This document shows, in pieces, positions 34,280 to 45,650 of a stretch of 64,000 nt of DNA. The notes beneath the pieces were generated by a model. The model worked only from the letters and a program-made list of their open reading frames with translations, made no database searches and was not told the origin of the DNA. Location: the NCBI RefSeq assembly GCF_037392515.1, contig NC_090295.1, positions 22,794,501-22,858,500 of the forward strand, written 5' to 3'. This DNA is from Haliotis asinina. Its lineage: Eukaryota > Mollusca > Gastropoda > Lepetellida > Haliotidae. The position numbers were made by a program, and so were the translations under genes. Numbering within the stretch: position 1 is the stretch's first letter; each line of letters starts with the position of its first letter.

Positions 34280-36862
34280 TTACACCCTGCGTATTGCTCG
34301 CTCCAGATTGTGCCAGAACATTTCCTGACCATCCTGATCATCAGTGTACTCTACATAGGAATCTTGACACATCAACTCCACAATGTCAGGGGGCAGGTCC
34401 TTCACAGGGATGTTCTCCAAGACAACAACCAGCAGGATGTTCCGTCCCGTGTAGATACTCTCCATCTTAGCCATCTCCACTTCGTACTTACACCAGTAGC
34501 TCCTCAAGAAGTGTCTCGACAGGACAATCACCGTTTTCCTGCTGGATTGTACAGCGTTTAGGATGTTGGCAGCAATAGCTTCTCCAACGAGAAAGTCTCG
34601 GTGATGAATACAGAGCTTTAGACCTTGCATCTCTTCAAGCCTCTGCCTCATTTTCCTAACTACAAGTTCACGGTCCTCATCAGCGTAGGATATGAAGGCA
34701 TCAAACTCGAACTCCTGATCCTCCTCTTCTACAGGCAGGTAGCCTCTGTGTCGGTTACGGGCAACGTAGTAGAGGTACCTCAGTTTCCACCTGTATCTGT
34801 ACACGATGCCCGTCACGGTAAATATCAGGACCAGCATGATGAGACTGAGCACCCCAATCACAACACCAATGTAGGATGCACAGCTCTTCTCCAGTTCCAT
34901 AATGATGTCATGTAGGTTGGTCATGTTTTTCTGGTCACCATTTGACCCTGTACAGAGTAGGTCCTGAAGATCATAAACACTACTTCGTTTAGTGTCCAGC
35001 CACTTCAAGAAGCTCAGTGTCTCACATGTGCATTTCCATGGGTTTTTATGAAGCCTCATTTTCAGTCCTTTGCTCCCACTGTTGTCCAATTGATTTGTAA
35101 ATGTTGCATCGAGCTCCTCAAAGAGATTATCGGATAAATCTAAAAATTCCAAGCTTCTCAGGTCCCAAATGTTGGCATTCCACATATTTAAATAGTTAGA
35201 CCCAACACTCAAGAACTGAAGACGTTCTAAGCCCGCGAAAATGTCCCTCGGAAGAGCATTCAGATTGTTATTAGACAGATCCAGATGTTCAAGCTTGAAT
35301 AGTTTACGGAATGATTCGTTATGTAATGTATAGCCAAGATAATTGGAACTTATATTCAGTATTCTCAAGGAAACAAAATCATCAAAGAAATGTCTGTACA
35401 TCAAATTACAATAATTATGCGATACATCCACTATTTCCAGATGATGGAACCCGCTAATTGGTCCAAACCACTGTGAAAAGAAATTATAAGACAAATCCAA
35501 CACCTTTAGTCTGTTCTTACCAAATGACATTCTATGGAGGGTGAAACTCAGTTTCGAGTTGCTTAAGTTTGCATGTGTTAGATTTGGTGGTAGGTAGAAG
35601 GTGTAATTGCCTGACCACGGCATGTCACCAACAAGAGCATTTCTAACGAGAGGAAAATCGTCTTTGTTCCAGTTGGCGACAGAGTAAATTGAAATGCAAC
35701 CTTCATGAGGTGGTGATGCGTCACTATCAGACAGATGAGGCTTTCCATCAGTGAGGAAAGAAGCAAGTTCTGCATATACAGAAAATGGATTAACGTAAGA
35801 CAAATGACTTGAAGAAGTATCCACAATCTGCAGGTTGGTCATTGATGTCATTGTTAGAAAGTACAAACCAAAATAAAACATGTTTTTTCGCATTGAAAAA
35901 ACTTTCAGGGTTTTTGGTAGGAGAACGGGTACTCGAGGATCCAGTAATTCTATCCGGTTTTCATCTATGTGTAATTCCTCAAGAACCATACCAGACATGT
36001 ATTTAACGTGTTCCACAGTTACGAGAATGCCGATACCTCGATATCTCCGCAGCGTATTTGCTCTTAGAATTTTCAGTGAAGAATTCTGAAGACTGTACAA
36101 ACTAGCAAAAGCCTTGTCTAATCCAAGATCGGAATTGTGGGACAAGTCTAACGTAAGAATGTTTTGGAGGGGCTCAAATGCAGATTGACCAATATCGGTT
36201 ACTTCACAATTTGAAATGTCTAATTGTGTTACTCTTTTTAAATAGCGGAATGTTTCGTTTGAAATGTCCCTCATGTAGCAGTTTCCTCCAATCGTAAGCC
36301 TTGTGATGTTGGTGTATTTAAAGCCTTCTCCAAACATTGGATTCTTCAGCCCATCAATGTAAAGTTCCTGGAGGGATACCAGATCCTGGAAAGTTCCACT
36401 TGGGTACTGAAGCAAATATATTTCTGCTTGTGAATTATCAAGATATCCTTCAGATTCTACAGGAGAATTATTTTCCATTTTCAGAACCTTCAGTTTCTTC
36501 TGGAACCGGAACAGTCCTTTTGGATAAACACTTTTGGACAAGGATAGTTGATTATGGCTGAGCACCAGAACGTTTAACTCTGTTAGTCCAACAAAGTCGT
36601 TTCTCCCAAACCTTTTGAAATCGTTGAATGACACATCCAGACGTTTCAAAGAGCTATACTTCTTCAGTTGTTTGCCAATACTTGTCATTCTGTTATGACT
36701 CAGTCTCAGCTCTGTAATATTGTATGGGAGGTAACCTGGAACTGATGGTAGGGATCTATTTGAACAATCTGCAATGACTTCATCCTTTGTTTCGAAACAA
36801 CTGCAGAGGTGACAATCAAGTGATGATCCATCTGATGACACCAGGATCACCATCAGCCACAT
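34280..36862 (-). CDS. Toll-like receptor, copy D (intact)
   Basis: An uninterrupted 860-residue frame with ATG at 36,860-36,862. Residues 1-13: short hydrophobic leader (MWLMVILVS). Residues 17-33: N-terminal cysteine cluster (CHLCSC). Then a long series of leucine-rich repeats (for example ITELRLSHNRM, LEHLDLSNNNLNALP) and a single C-terminal cap from about 607 (NPWKCTCETLSFLKWL). This gives the single-cysteine-cluster, vertebrate-type architecture. Transmembrane helix about 665-688. TIR domain about 718-860 with box 1 FDAFISY, box 2 RDFLVGE (755-761) and box 3 FW (849-850). The usual BB-loop Pro is Val. By family knowledge it senses ligands outside the cell or in endosomes and signals through TIR adaptors. 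A splice acceptor lies just 5' of the ATG, so an upstream exon may add residues or 5' UTR. It is the only unbroken member of the array. Confidence 0.96.
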   Translation of the reverse strand: MWLMVILVSSDGSSLDCHLCSCFETKDEVIADCSNRSLPSVPGYLPYNITELRLSHNRMTSIGKQLKKYSSLKRLDVSFNDFKRFGRNDFVGLTELNVLVLSHNQLSLSKSVYPKGLFRFQKKLKVLKMENNSPVESEGYLDNSQAEIYLLQYPSGTFQDLVSLQELYIDGLKNPMFGEGFKYTNITRLTIGGNCYMRDISNETFRYLKRVTQLDISNCEVTDIGQSAFEPLQNILTLDLSHNSDLGLDKAFASLYSLQNSSLKILRANTLRRYRGIGILVTVEHVKYMSGMVLEELHIDENRIELLDPRVPVLLPKTLKVFSMRKNMFYFGLYFLTMTSMTNLQIVDTSSSHLSYVNPFSVYAELASFLTDGKPHLSDSDASPPHEGCISIYSVANWNKDDFPLVRNALVGDMPWSGNYTFYLPPNLTHANLSNSKLSFTLHRMSFGKNRLKVLDLSYNFFSQWFGPISGFHHLEIVDVSHNYCNLMYRHFFDDFVSLRILNISSNYLGYTLHNESFRKLFKLEHLDLSNNNLNALPRDIFAGLERLQFLSVGSNYLNMWNANIWDLRSLEFLDLSDNLFEELDATFTNQLDNSGSKGLKMRLHKNPWKCTCETLSFLKWLDTKRSSVYDLQDLLCTGSNGDQKNMTNLHDIIMELEKSCASYIGVVIGVLSLIMLVLIFTVTGIVYRYRWKLRYLYYVARNRHRGYLPVEEEDQEFEFDAFISYADEDRELVVRKMRQRLEEMQGLKLCIHHRDFLVGEAIAANILNAVQSSRKTVIVLSRHFLRSYWCKYEVEMAKMESIYTGRNILLVVVLENIPVKDLPPDIVELMCQDSYVEYTDDQDGQEMFWHNLERAIRRV

Positions 36863-37020
36863 GGGTATCGCAAGTCCAATCTGAAAGTAGTTATCATTCT
36901 CAATAGGCTATGGACTCAGTTATATTTCTTCACAGAAACCCTTGAACACAATTCTAACATTTTAAGACTGTTAAGGAATCACTATCAAGTTGTGATGAAA
37001 CTTGACACAAATGCAAATCC
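36863..37020 (-). other. Conserved intron end upstream of TLR copy D
   Basis: Similar to 3802-3960 and 14,875-15,010, including the TTTCAG acceptor before ATTGGACTTG. Similarity stops at about 37,020, where private sequence begins, so the upstream exon or promoter of this copy differs from or lies beyond that of A and B. Confidence 0.6.
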
Positions 37021-37224
37021 TGCACAAGTCCACTCTGAAAGTAGTAATCATTATTTATAGTACTGCTGTTCAAGACGTTTGATTATAGTTGGTATGGGTG
37101 TATTTACCAGTGGTGGCTATAGCGAAATAGACCATAATATCCATGCATGCAATAATGTGCAGGTGAAACATGTGCTTCAGACATCTCAAAAGTATGGAGC
37201 GGTGGAGTAGCCTTTGGTCAAAGC

Positions 37225-37375
37225 GTTCAGTTTAAGCAATATTCCAGCAATATCACGGAGGGGGACACCAGAAAAGGGCCTCAAACACAGTACCCATGTG
37301 GGGAATTCAACCCAGATTTTGTGGCATGACAAGCGAACGCTTTAACCACTAGGTTACATCGCCGCCCCGAGGTTT
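37225..37375 (-). mobile_element. tRNA-derived SINE
   Basis: On the minus strand: GATGTAACCTAGTGGTTAAA (A-box region), GGGTTGAATTCCCCAC (B-box region), then GTGATATTGCTGGAATATTG. Same family as 45,497-45,650. Confidence 0.8.
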
Positions 37376-37460
37376 AAAACCAAACCTCACATTCCAGAAT
37401 ATTGACTTAGATATGACATCCCCATGCCAACTTCTACTTTCTACTCTACTGTATATAGAC

Positions 37461-37687
37461 CTGACCCTGAAGGTTCGGGTTAGAATATTGGCCTTCAGTA
37501 ACCTATGCTTGTCGTAAAAGGCGACTAACGGGATCAGCTGGTCAGGCTTGCTGACATGGGTGACACACAGTAATGCAGATCGATGCTCACGTTGTTGATC
37601 AGTGCATTGTTTGGTCCAGAGTCGATATTACTTAGCTGGAATATTGCTGAGTGTGGTGAAAAACTAAATTCACTCATTCACTCACTA
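37461..37687 (-). mobile_element. SINE, CAGCAATATTCCAGC family
   Basis: Near-complete minus-strand copy: AGTAACCTATGCTTGTCGTA, GCGACTAACGGGATCAG, TAGCTGGAATATTGCTGAG, ending in a TCACTCATTCACTCACT tail. Confidence 0.88.
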
Positions 37688-38265
37688 GTCGGACCCGAGA
37701 TAGATCTCTCTTTCCTGAAGTTTAAAGAATCTGGCACAAATCAAATATAGCAATAAGTGGGCCACAATCACGAAGTAAATGTTACATGCTGATTACATGC
37801 TCAATTTTCCCTGTGAAAGTAAAGGCTGTTCTGACAGACGCGACGCACAATCACTGTCAATCAAACTGTAAACAATTTACAACATTTCCCTGTTCTCTGT
37901 CACGCATTAAGGTTTTGAAAAATATATGACTTATCATTTTCCTCAAATTTTAGAGTTATCATCAAATTTTGGAGTCATATAACAATCTCTCTACTGACCA
38001 ATATGACAGCGGTTTTTGCTGATTACCATGTCCTGTCGACATATCTGACAGCACAAAATCTGTTGCTGCAACTGATACATCCCAAATGTATGTCTCTCCC
38101 ATTTTTACACCATTCTTTGATTGTGAACCCAGAATGCAAACGAAATGAAGCCCCGAAGTAGATGCAAAATAAAATCTTGAAATTAAACAAACGTTATGTT
38201 ATACCTACTTCTGGTTTCGATCAAGAAGTTAATTTAATACATACCCGTGCGTGCGTATGTATGAA

Positions 38266-38267
<2 letters not shown>
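37688..38267. other. Non-coding stretch between SINEs and array D
   Basis: No gene or recognised repeat is seen. Confidence 0.5.
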
Positions 38268-38306
<39 letters not shown>

Positions 38307-38342
38307 ATGGATGGATGGATGGATGGATGGATGGATGGATGC
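38268..38342. repeat. Compound (GT)n(GGAT)n microsatellite
   Basis: About 18 GT units followed by about 10 GGAT units. Confidence 0.97.
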
Positions 38343-38774
38343 ATGCATGAATGCATGCGTGGGTACCTGAGTGTGTGGTTAATAGGATAGGCGTGTACTT
38401 ACCCACAACGTCATGGCTGTAGCTAGCAGCGCGCGGGACTGAGGGGGAACCTGGCATGTGGATCAGAGACTGGTTTGCGCCAATTACTTCCTGCTTTAAA
38501 GAATCAAGTATGCACGTCGGCCCTGACACATCTCAGTTTGAATGGATGCATTATGTGTGTTATCTCTCATTCCGGCTATCTATCGTCTCCTAAAGTATCT
38601 GTTATGTTGTCCTCATGGTAGCAATAAGCCCCAACCCTAAACCCTTTCTCCATTGACATGCCTGTGATATGAAACAATTATGGCAAAATAGGCTGAGGTT
38701 TGCCTTCACGGTGGTACCTTTCTGCAGCTGCACTGGAGAAATGATGGTAATAATGAATTATCAAACCTTGTTTA
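38343..38774. other. Non-coding stretch before array D
   Basis: No gene. The start of the 1052-codon open frame at 38,669 lies here, but it has no features of a coding start and runs straight into the minisatellite. Confidence 0.6.
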
Positions 38775-41700
38775 ATTATCCACGTCACCTCATATCTCAC
38801 AGCCTGACAACGTCACCTCATATCTCACAGTGTGTTCATGTCATATCGTATCTCACAGTGTATCCATGTACCATCATATCACACAGTATGTCCATGTCAC
38901 ATCGTATCTCACAGTGTGTTCATGTCACAGCGTATCTCACAGTATGTCCATGTCACATCGTATCTCACAGTGTGTTCATGTCACAGCGTATCTCACAGTA
39001 TGTCCATGTCACATCGTATCTCACAGTATGTCCATGTCACATCGTATCTCACAGTGTGTTCATGTCACATCGTATCTCACAGTGTGTTCATGTCACATCG
39101 TATCTCACAGTGTGTCCATGTCACATCGTATCTCACAGTATGTCCATGTCACAGCGTATCTCACAGTATGTCCATGTCACAGCGTATCTCACAGTGTGTC
39201 CATGTCACATCGTATCTCACAGTATGTCCATGTCACATCGTATCTCACAGTGTGTCCATGTCACATCGTATCTCACAGTGTGTCCATGTCACATCGTATC
39301 TCACAGTGTGTCCATGTCACATCGTATCTCACAGTGTGTCCATGTCACATCGTATCTCACAGTGTGTCCATGTCACAGCGTATCTCACAGTGTGTCCATG
39401 TCACATCGTATCTCACAGTGTGTCCATGTCACATCGTATCTCACAGTGTGTCCATGTCACAGCGTATCTCACAGTATGTCCCTGTCACAGCGTATCTCAC
39501 AGTGTGTTCATGTCACAGCGTATCTCACAGTGTGTTCATGTCACAGCGTATCTCACAGTATGTCCATGTCACAGCGTATCTCACAGTATGTCCATGTCAC
39601 AGCGTATCTCACAGTGTGTCCATGTCACATCGTATCTCACAGTATGTCCATGTCACATCGTATCTCACAGTGTGTCCATGTCACATCGTATCTCACAGTG
39701 TGTCCATGTCACATCGTATCTCACAGTGTGTCCATGTCACATCGTATCTCACAGTGTGTCCATGTCACATCGTATCTCACAGTGTGTCCATGTCACAGCG
39801 TATCTCACAGTGTGTCCATGTCACATCGTATCTCACAGTGTGTCCATGTCACATCGTATCTCACAGTGTGTCCATGTCACAGCGTATCTCACAGTATGTC
39901 CCTGTCACAGCGTATCTCACAGTGTGTTCATGTCACAGCGTATCTCACAGTGTGTTCATGTCACAGCGTATCTCACAGTATGTCCATGTCACAGCGTATC
40001 TCACAGTGTGTTCATGTCACATCGTATCTCACAGTGTGTCCATGTCACAGCGTATCTCACAGTGTGTCCATGTCACATCGTATCTCACAGTGTGTCCATG
40101 TCACATCGTATCTCACAGTGTGTCCATGTCACAGCGTATCTCACAGTATGTCCCTGTCACAGCGTATCTCACAGTGTGTTCATGTCACAGCGTATCTCAC
40201 AGTGTGTTCATGTCACAGCGTATCTCACAGTATGTCCATGTCACAGCGTATCTCACAGTATGTCCATGTCACATCGTATCTCACAGTATGTCCATGTCAC
40301 ATCGTATCTCACAGTGTGTCCATGTCACATCGTATCTCACAGTGTGTTCATGTCACATCGTATCTCACAGTGTGTTCATGTCACATCGTATCTCACAGTA
40401 TGTCCATGTCACATCGTATCTCACAGTATGTCCATGTCACATCGTATCTCACAGTATGTCCATGTCACAGCGTATCTCACAGTATGTCCATGTCACATCG
40501 TATCTCACAGTGTGTTCATGTCACAGCGTATCTCACAGTGTGTCCATGTCACAGCGTATCTCACAGTGTGTCCATGTCACATCGTATCTCACAGTATGTC
40601 CATGTCACATCGTATCTCACAGTATGTCCATGTCACATCGTATCTCATAGTATGTCCATGTCACAGCGTATCTCACAGTGTGTTCATGTCACATCGTATC
40701 TCACAGTGTGTTCATGTCACAGCGTATCTCACAGTATGTCCATGTCACATCGTATCTCACAGTGTGTCCATGTCACATCGTATCTCACAGTATGTCCATG
40801 TCACAGCGTATCTCACAGTATGTCCATGTCACAGCGTATCTCACAGTATGTTCATGTCACATCGTATCTCACAGTATGTCCATGTCACAGCGTATCTCAC
40901 AGTATGTCCATGTCACATCGTATCTCACAGTATGTCCATGTCACAGCGTATCTCACAGTATGTCCATGTCACAGCGTATCTCACAGTGTGTCCATGTCAC
41001 AGCGTATCTCACAGTGTGTCCATGTCACATCGTATCTCACAGTATGTCCATGTCACATCGTATCTCACAGTATGTCCATGTCACAACGTATCTCACAGTA
41101 TGTCCATGTCACATCGTATCTCACAGTATGTCCATGTCACAGCGTATCTCACAGTATGTCCATGTCACAGCGTATCTCACAGTATGTCCATGTCACATCG
41201 TATCTCACAGTATGTCCATGTCACATCGTATCTCACAGTATGTCCATGTCACATCGTATCTCACAGTATGTCCATGTCACAACGTATCTCACAGTATGTC
41301 CATGTCACAGCGTATCTCACAGTATGTCCATGTCACAGCGTATCTCACAGTGTGTTCATGTCACAGCGTATCTCACAGTGTGTTCATGTCACAGCGTATC
41401 TCACAGTGTGTTCATGTCACCTTATATCTCACCTTGTGTTGATGTCACAACATATCTCACAGTGTGTTCTTGTCACCTCATATCTCACAGTGTGTTCACG
41501 TCACATCATATCCCACAACGTGTCCACGTCACATCATATTTCACAGTGTGTCCATGCCATTTCATATCTCACGGTGTCTATGTCACATCATATCTCACAG
41601 TGTGCCCATGTTACATCATATCCCACAGTGTGTTCATGTCACATCATATCTCACTGTGTGTCCATGTTACATCATATCCCACATTGGGTCCATGTCACCT

Positions 41701-42100
41701 CATAACTCACAGTGTGTCTACGGCACCTCATATCTCACAGTGTGCTCAAGTAATCTCATATCTCACTGGGTATCCACATCACCTCATATACTACACTGTC
41801 ACATCCATGTCACCTCATATTCCATAGTGTGTCCATGTAACCTCATATCTCAAGGTGTATCCATGTCACCTCATATTCCACTGTGTGACCATGTCACCTC
41901 ATATTCCACAGTGTGACCATGTCACCTCATATTCCACTGTGTGACCATGTCACCTCATATTCCACAGTGTGACCATGTCACCTCATATCTCACAGTGTGT
42001 CCATGCCACCTCATATTCCACAGTGTGACCATGTTACCTCATATACAGTGTATCACTGTGTCCAAGTCACCTCAAATTACACACTTTTCCACATCCTTTA
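38775..42100 (+). repeat. 28-bp minisatellite, copy D (about 118 units)
   Basis: Between 38,880 and 41,410 the units are almost uniform: TCACATCGTATCTCACAGTG followed by TGTCCATG. They vary mainly at three two-state sites (CATCG/CAGCG, AGTGTG/AGTATG, GTCCATG/GTTCATG). The right edge decays through CACCTCATATTCCACAGTGT forms that match arrays A-C, showing common origin. All three forward frames are open (1052, 957 and 606 codons) because the unit has no stop in any phase; the reverse strand has TGA in every unit. Higher-order repeats of 420 and 252 bp are visible near 39,360-40,260. Confidence 0.97.
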
Positions 42101-42139
42101 TTTATTGTTCTGCCAAACATGACAAACTCAGTGGTTACC

Positions 42140-42450
42140 ATTTCATACCACAGTCAGCCTGTATTCGTCATCTCGAGGTGATAACCTATATCACATTTTT
42201 TACATGAATCTTTTTCAGTGACACACAATCAAACAGGGAACACGTTTTGACCAAGTTATCTTCAATACTCGCGTTTTACAAGCCTGTGTTAGCCATTGTG
42301 TAACAACGTTTGAAATGCATTACGTAATATATGTTGCTATTAAGTAGGTGGCAAAGGTTTGCGATAATTTGTCCTGGAAAGTGCTCCAAGGTTCTTCAAA
42401 CGCATAGACATCCCAGGCAACCAGAAGTTTGGGGTAAGGTCTATAACAGG
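42140..42450. other. Duplicated post-array block (copy D)
   Basis: Aligns with 27,960-28,260. The last piece of the segmental duplication recognised in the window. Confidence 0.65.
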
Positions 42451-42860
<410 letters not shown>

Positions 42861-43107
42861 GAAGTGATGAGAAACAAGAATTCTGTTATATGTGGCCTAA
42901 AGCATCGATTTCCGGTGACCATGTAGTTTAAGCTTAGGAATTAGGAATATCAATATTCTGTCCTGGAAGCAGTTTCACCGGGGAAATAATACACCATGCA
43001 AAATATGGAGGAAAGTGAAAAATAATTAAAGAAAATCCCACTGACTCACTTCCTCTTTATTCGCCCCATGGTTATAGTGTATTGTGATTTATCTTCATTG
43101 ACTTAAA

Positions 43108-43320
43108 ACCCGTGAAGATAAGGGTTGTAACTGATCTTCAGCAACCTACCCTTACCGTAATACACGACAAACGAGATCAGGTGGTCATGCTCGCTGAGTT
43201 GGTGAACACATGTCATCATGTCCCAATTGCGTAGCTCGATGATCATGATGTCAATCACTGGATTATCTGGTCCAGTCACAGACCGCCATCACATAGCTGG
43301 AAACTGCGTTAAACAAGATA
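43108..43320 (-). mobile_element. SINE, CAGCAATATTCCAGC family (diverged)
   Basis: Minus-strand copy: CTTCAGCAACCTACCCTTA, GGTGGTCATGCTCGCTGAG, ACTGGATTATCTGGTCCAG, ACATAGCTGGAA. Confidence 0.8.
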
Positions 43321-43411
43321 CAAACAAAACGCAGCCCATAATTCGTTTTGTTTGATCGGCGTTTTAGAAGTTGAGCCATTTCTGAAGCATGTAACTTGTA
43401 TGGATGGTAAT

Positions 43412-43535
43412 TTCTTTTTTGGGACTCAACCCAACACACGTACTAGAATCCATACTTTACTAACAAAGTGTAATCCCAAATGTATCATAAGTTACATTTT
43501 ACCCCTTTCTAAAATAGCATTGTGTAATCGTATAT
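43412..43535 (+). repeat. Interspersed repeat related to the foldback at 63.6 kb
   Basis: GGGACTCAACCCAACACACG, TAATCCCAAATGTATCATA, TAGCATTGTGTAATCG match, with divergence, the right arm of the foldback at 63,589-63,893 and the segment at 63,283-63,395. Confidence 0.6.
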
Positions 43536-45029
43536 ATACATGACACGGGTGGCACTTAATTGAATGAAGCCAGGTGGCGATGACGAACGACGAGTAACGC
43601 GGAAGTATCCCCCCGTAACGCATACAGACAATGGGTCTCCTCCACCCAACAGCTCTGGGGGATTAAAACAGTTACGCTTGATTTACTGTGCAAATACTGT
43701 TCGTCGTAGGCAGTTTGTAGACGCCTTAAAACAACAACATTTATGGTTCAATGAAAGGATTAGTACTACCTGTTCAGGAGCGGACATTGCTTTTTTAGAA
43801 AGGTGGGGTGCACACTTCATTTTCACCCGTTTTCACGAGTATATGGATAGTCAATGAACAAACTTTGTGGATAAAAGGAGGGTGCATCTATCACTAAATT
43901 TCGTGAAAAATCTATGTCATAACAAAGACCGTTAACAAAACTGTGTGGCCTTTTCTGACATTGGCTTGAATTTCCACTGTCCGATTTTCTCTGCCATGCG
44001 TCATGCTTTGCGTCCGAAAAACGCAAGCAATACTTTTTTCATTTAGACAATACACTAGGTGGGAATTTTGCATGCGTTGCGATCCGATGCAATAAATTGG
44101 TAGATAGGTAGGCCTTCTATTTTGACACATCGCAAATGAATTCGCAAGAGGAGTTCCCACGATGAAGTCATTTCAATAAGGTATTTTCCCAACACATGGG
44201 CAGTAAGGTAAAGGTATTTCCTCATCTTTCCATAAAAATGCACGAATCCCACTGCAGAGAAGCTGTGATTTTGGTGGGATAATATTCATAATATGTTTGG
44301 GCTCCTGTATGTACATAACATACTATAAAATGACAAACATTTGATGAATTTCATTCTCAGGACAAGCAGAATGACAGGGAAAAGACGTCAGTTGATGTCT
44401 TATGCAAAACTTTGAGTGAAATGAAACATTGTCAAAGACAGCAGAAAACAGGGGTGCTGAAACACACCAGCTACAGAAGCTTCTTTTAAAGGAAACGTTG
44501 CTACCAGCTGCATGGGAAGTCTGTCTTCCATATGTACTAGTCTGTTATGTTTGGACGTTTGAATTGAACATGGTGCTAGTGATTTTGGCTAGTTGTTTTT
44601 CCCACAGTATTTCATTTCACCCAAACGCAACGAATTTGTAATATGTTGCTTTACTGCAACTTCTAACATGTCGTTTGAAGTGCTTTTTTAGCACACAAAA
44701 AGTTGCATTTACCTTAGAGCATAACTGACCTATCCACGTTTAAATTTATATAGGACTATCAAAATTTAGGTTGTTCCCATACTTTTTTGTTTGTAGTATA
44801 TTTTCTACTTACATTTAGTTCAATGTTTAGAAAAATCATCTACGGCTGTTAATTAATTTAATTGTTTCATTTTAAGTACCACTGTAGATATTAAAGAGTT
44901 CTTTAACGCTTACATTTTGGGGAACGTTGAAAAATCTTGAACATATCTATTAGCTGCACAAAATGCAATTCTTGATGCCACCACAGAGTCAAAAAGCTCT
45001 GTCTTATGTCGTACACGATCGCACGAAGT
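43536..45029. other. Gene-poor interval
   Basis: A 97-codon plus-strand frame (43,564-43,857; KQLRLIYCANTVRRRQFVDA, CSGADIAFLERWGAHFIF) has no recognised domain and no splice or homology support. No other gene is seen. Confidence 0.4.
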
Positions 45030-45215
45030 GTATTGGAAAAGACGCCGACTAACGTGATCGGATAGTCAGGATAACTTTAGTTGATGCAGGTCATGGTACT
45101 ATCCGAATTGCGTAGATCGACGCTGTTGATCATTGGATTATCTGGTTCGGATTCGATTACTTACAGACCGCCGCTACATAGCTGGAATATTGTGTGCGGC
45201 GTTAAACAATAACCA
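45030..45215 (-). mobile_element. SINE, CAGCAATATTCCAGC family
   Basis: Minus-strand copy: GACGCCGACTAACGTGATCG, CGTAGATCGACGCTGTTGAT, ATAGCTGGAATATTGTG, CGGCGTTAAAC. Confidence 0.82.
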
Positions 45216-45496
45216 AACAAGCTCAACTAAATTCAACAGCAGTGTCGGAAACAGATTCAGTCACGGCAAACTGAACAAAAGAGGGCCTCATAAAGGTCTG
45301 TTTAAATGCATGTAGTGAAAATTATATCTGACACTATGCCATTAGCATTTTAATGCTTTTTATATCGCAACAAAGCAATTGACGGGCGGATACTAAATTT
45401 CATACAGTCGTTCATAAATAGCAGATTTATCAGTCAACTATAATAAAACTATTTCGGACCCATACCCACAGCATTATGAGAGTAGCCTTTCTTCAG

Positions 45497-45650
45497 GGTG
45501 CGGTGGGGTAGCCTAGTGGTTAAAGCATTTACACGTCACGCCGGCGACTCTTGTTCGATTCTGCACAAGGGTACATTGTGTGAATACCATTTCCGGTGTT
45601 GACATTGCTGAAATATTGTCAAAAGTAGCGTAAAACTCAACTCACTCAGT
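45497..45650 (+). mobile_element. tRNA-derived SINE
   Basis: GGGTAGCCTAGTGGTTAAAG gives the A-box region and GTTCGATTCTGCAC the B-box region of a tRNA-type promoter. The body reads GACATTGCTGAAATATTG and the end GTAAAACTCAACTCACTC. Confidence 0.88.

Noticed and set aside
43564-43857. 97-codon plus-strand frame as a gene
   Set aside because: No recognisable domain, no splice sites in phase nearby, and flanked by repeats; kept only as a note in the interval description.
44350-44486. Possible exon after the acceptor-like TTTCATTCTCAG
   Set aside because: The reading DKQNDREKTSVDVLCKTL has no recognised family, no partner exon could be joined in phase, and it ends quickly in a stop.
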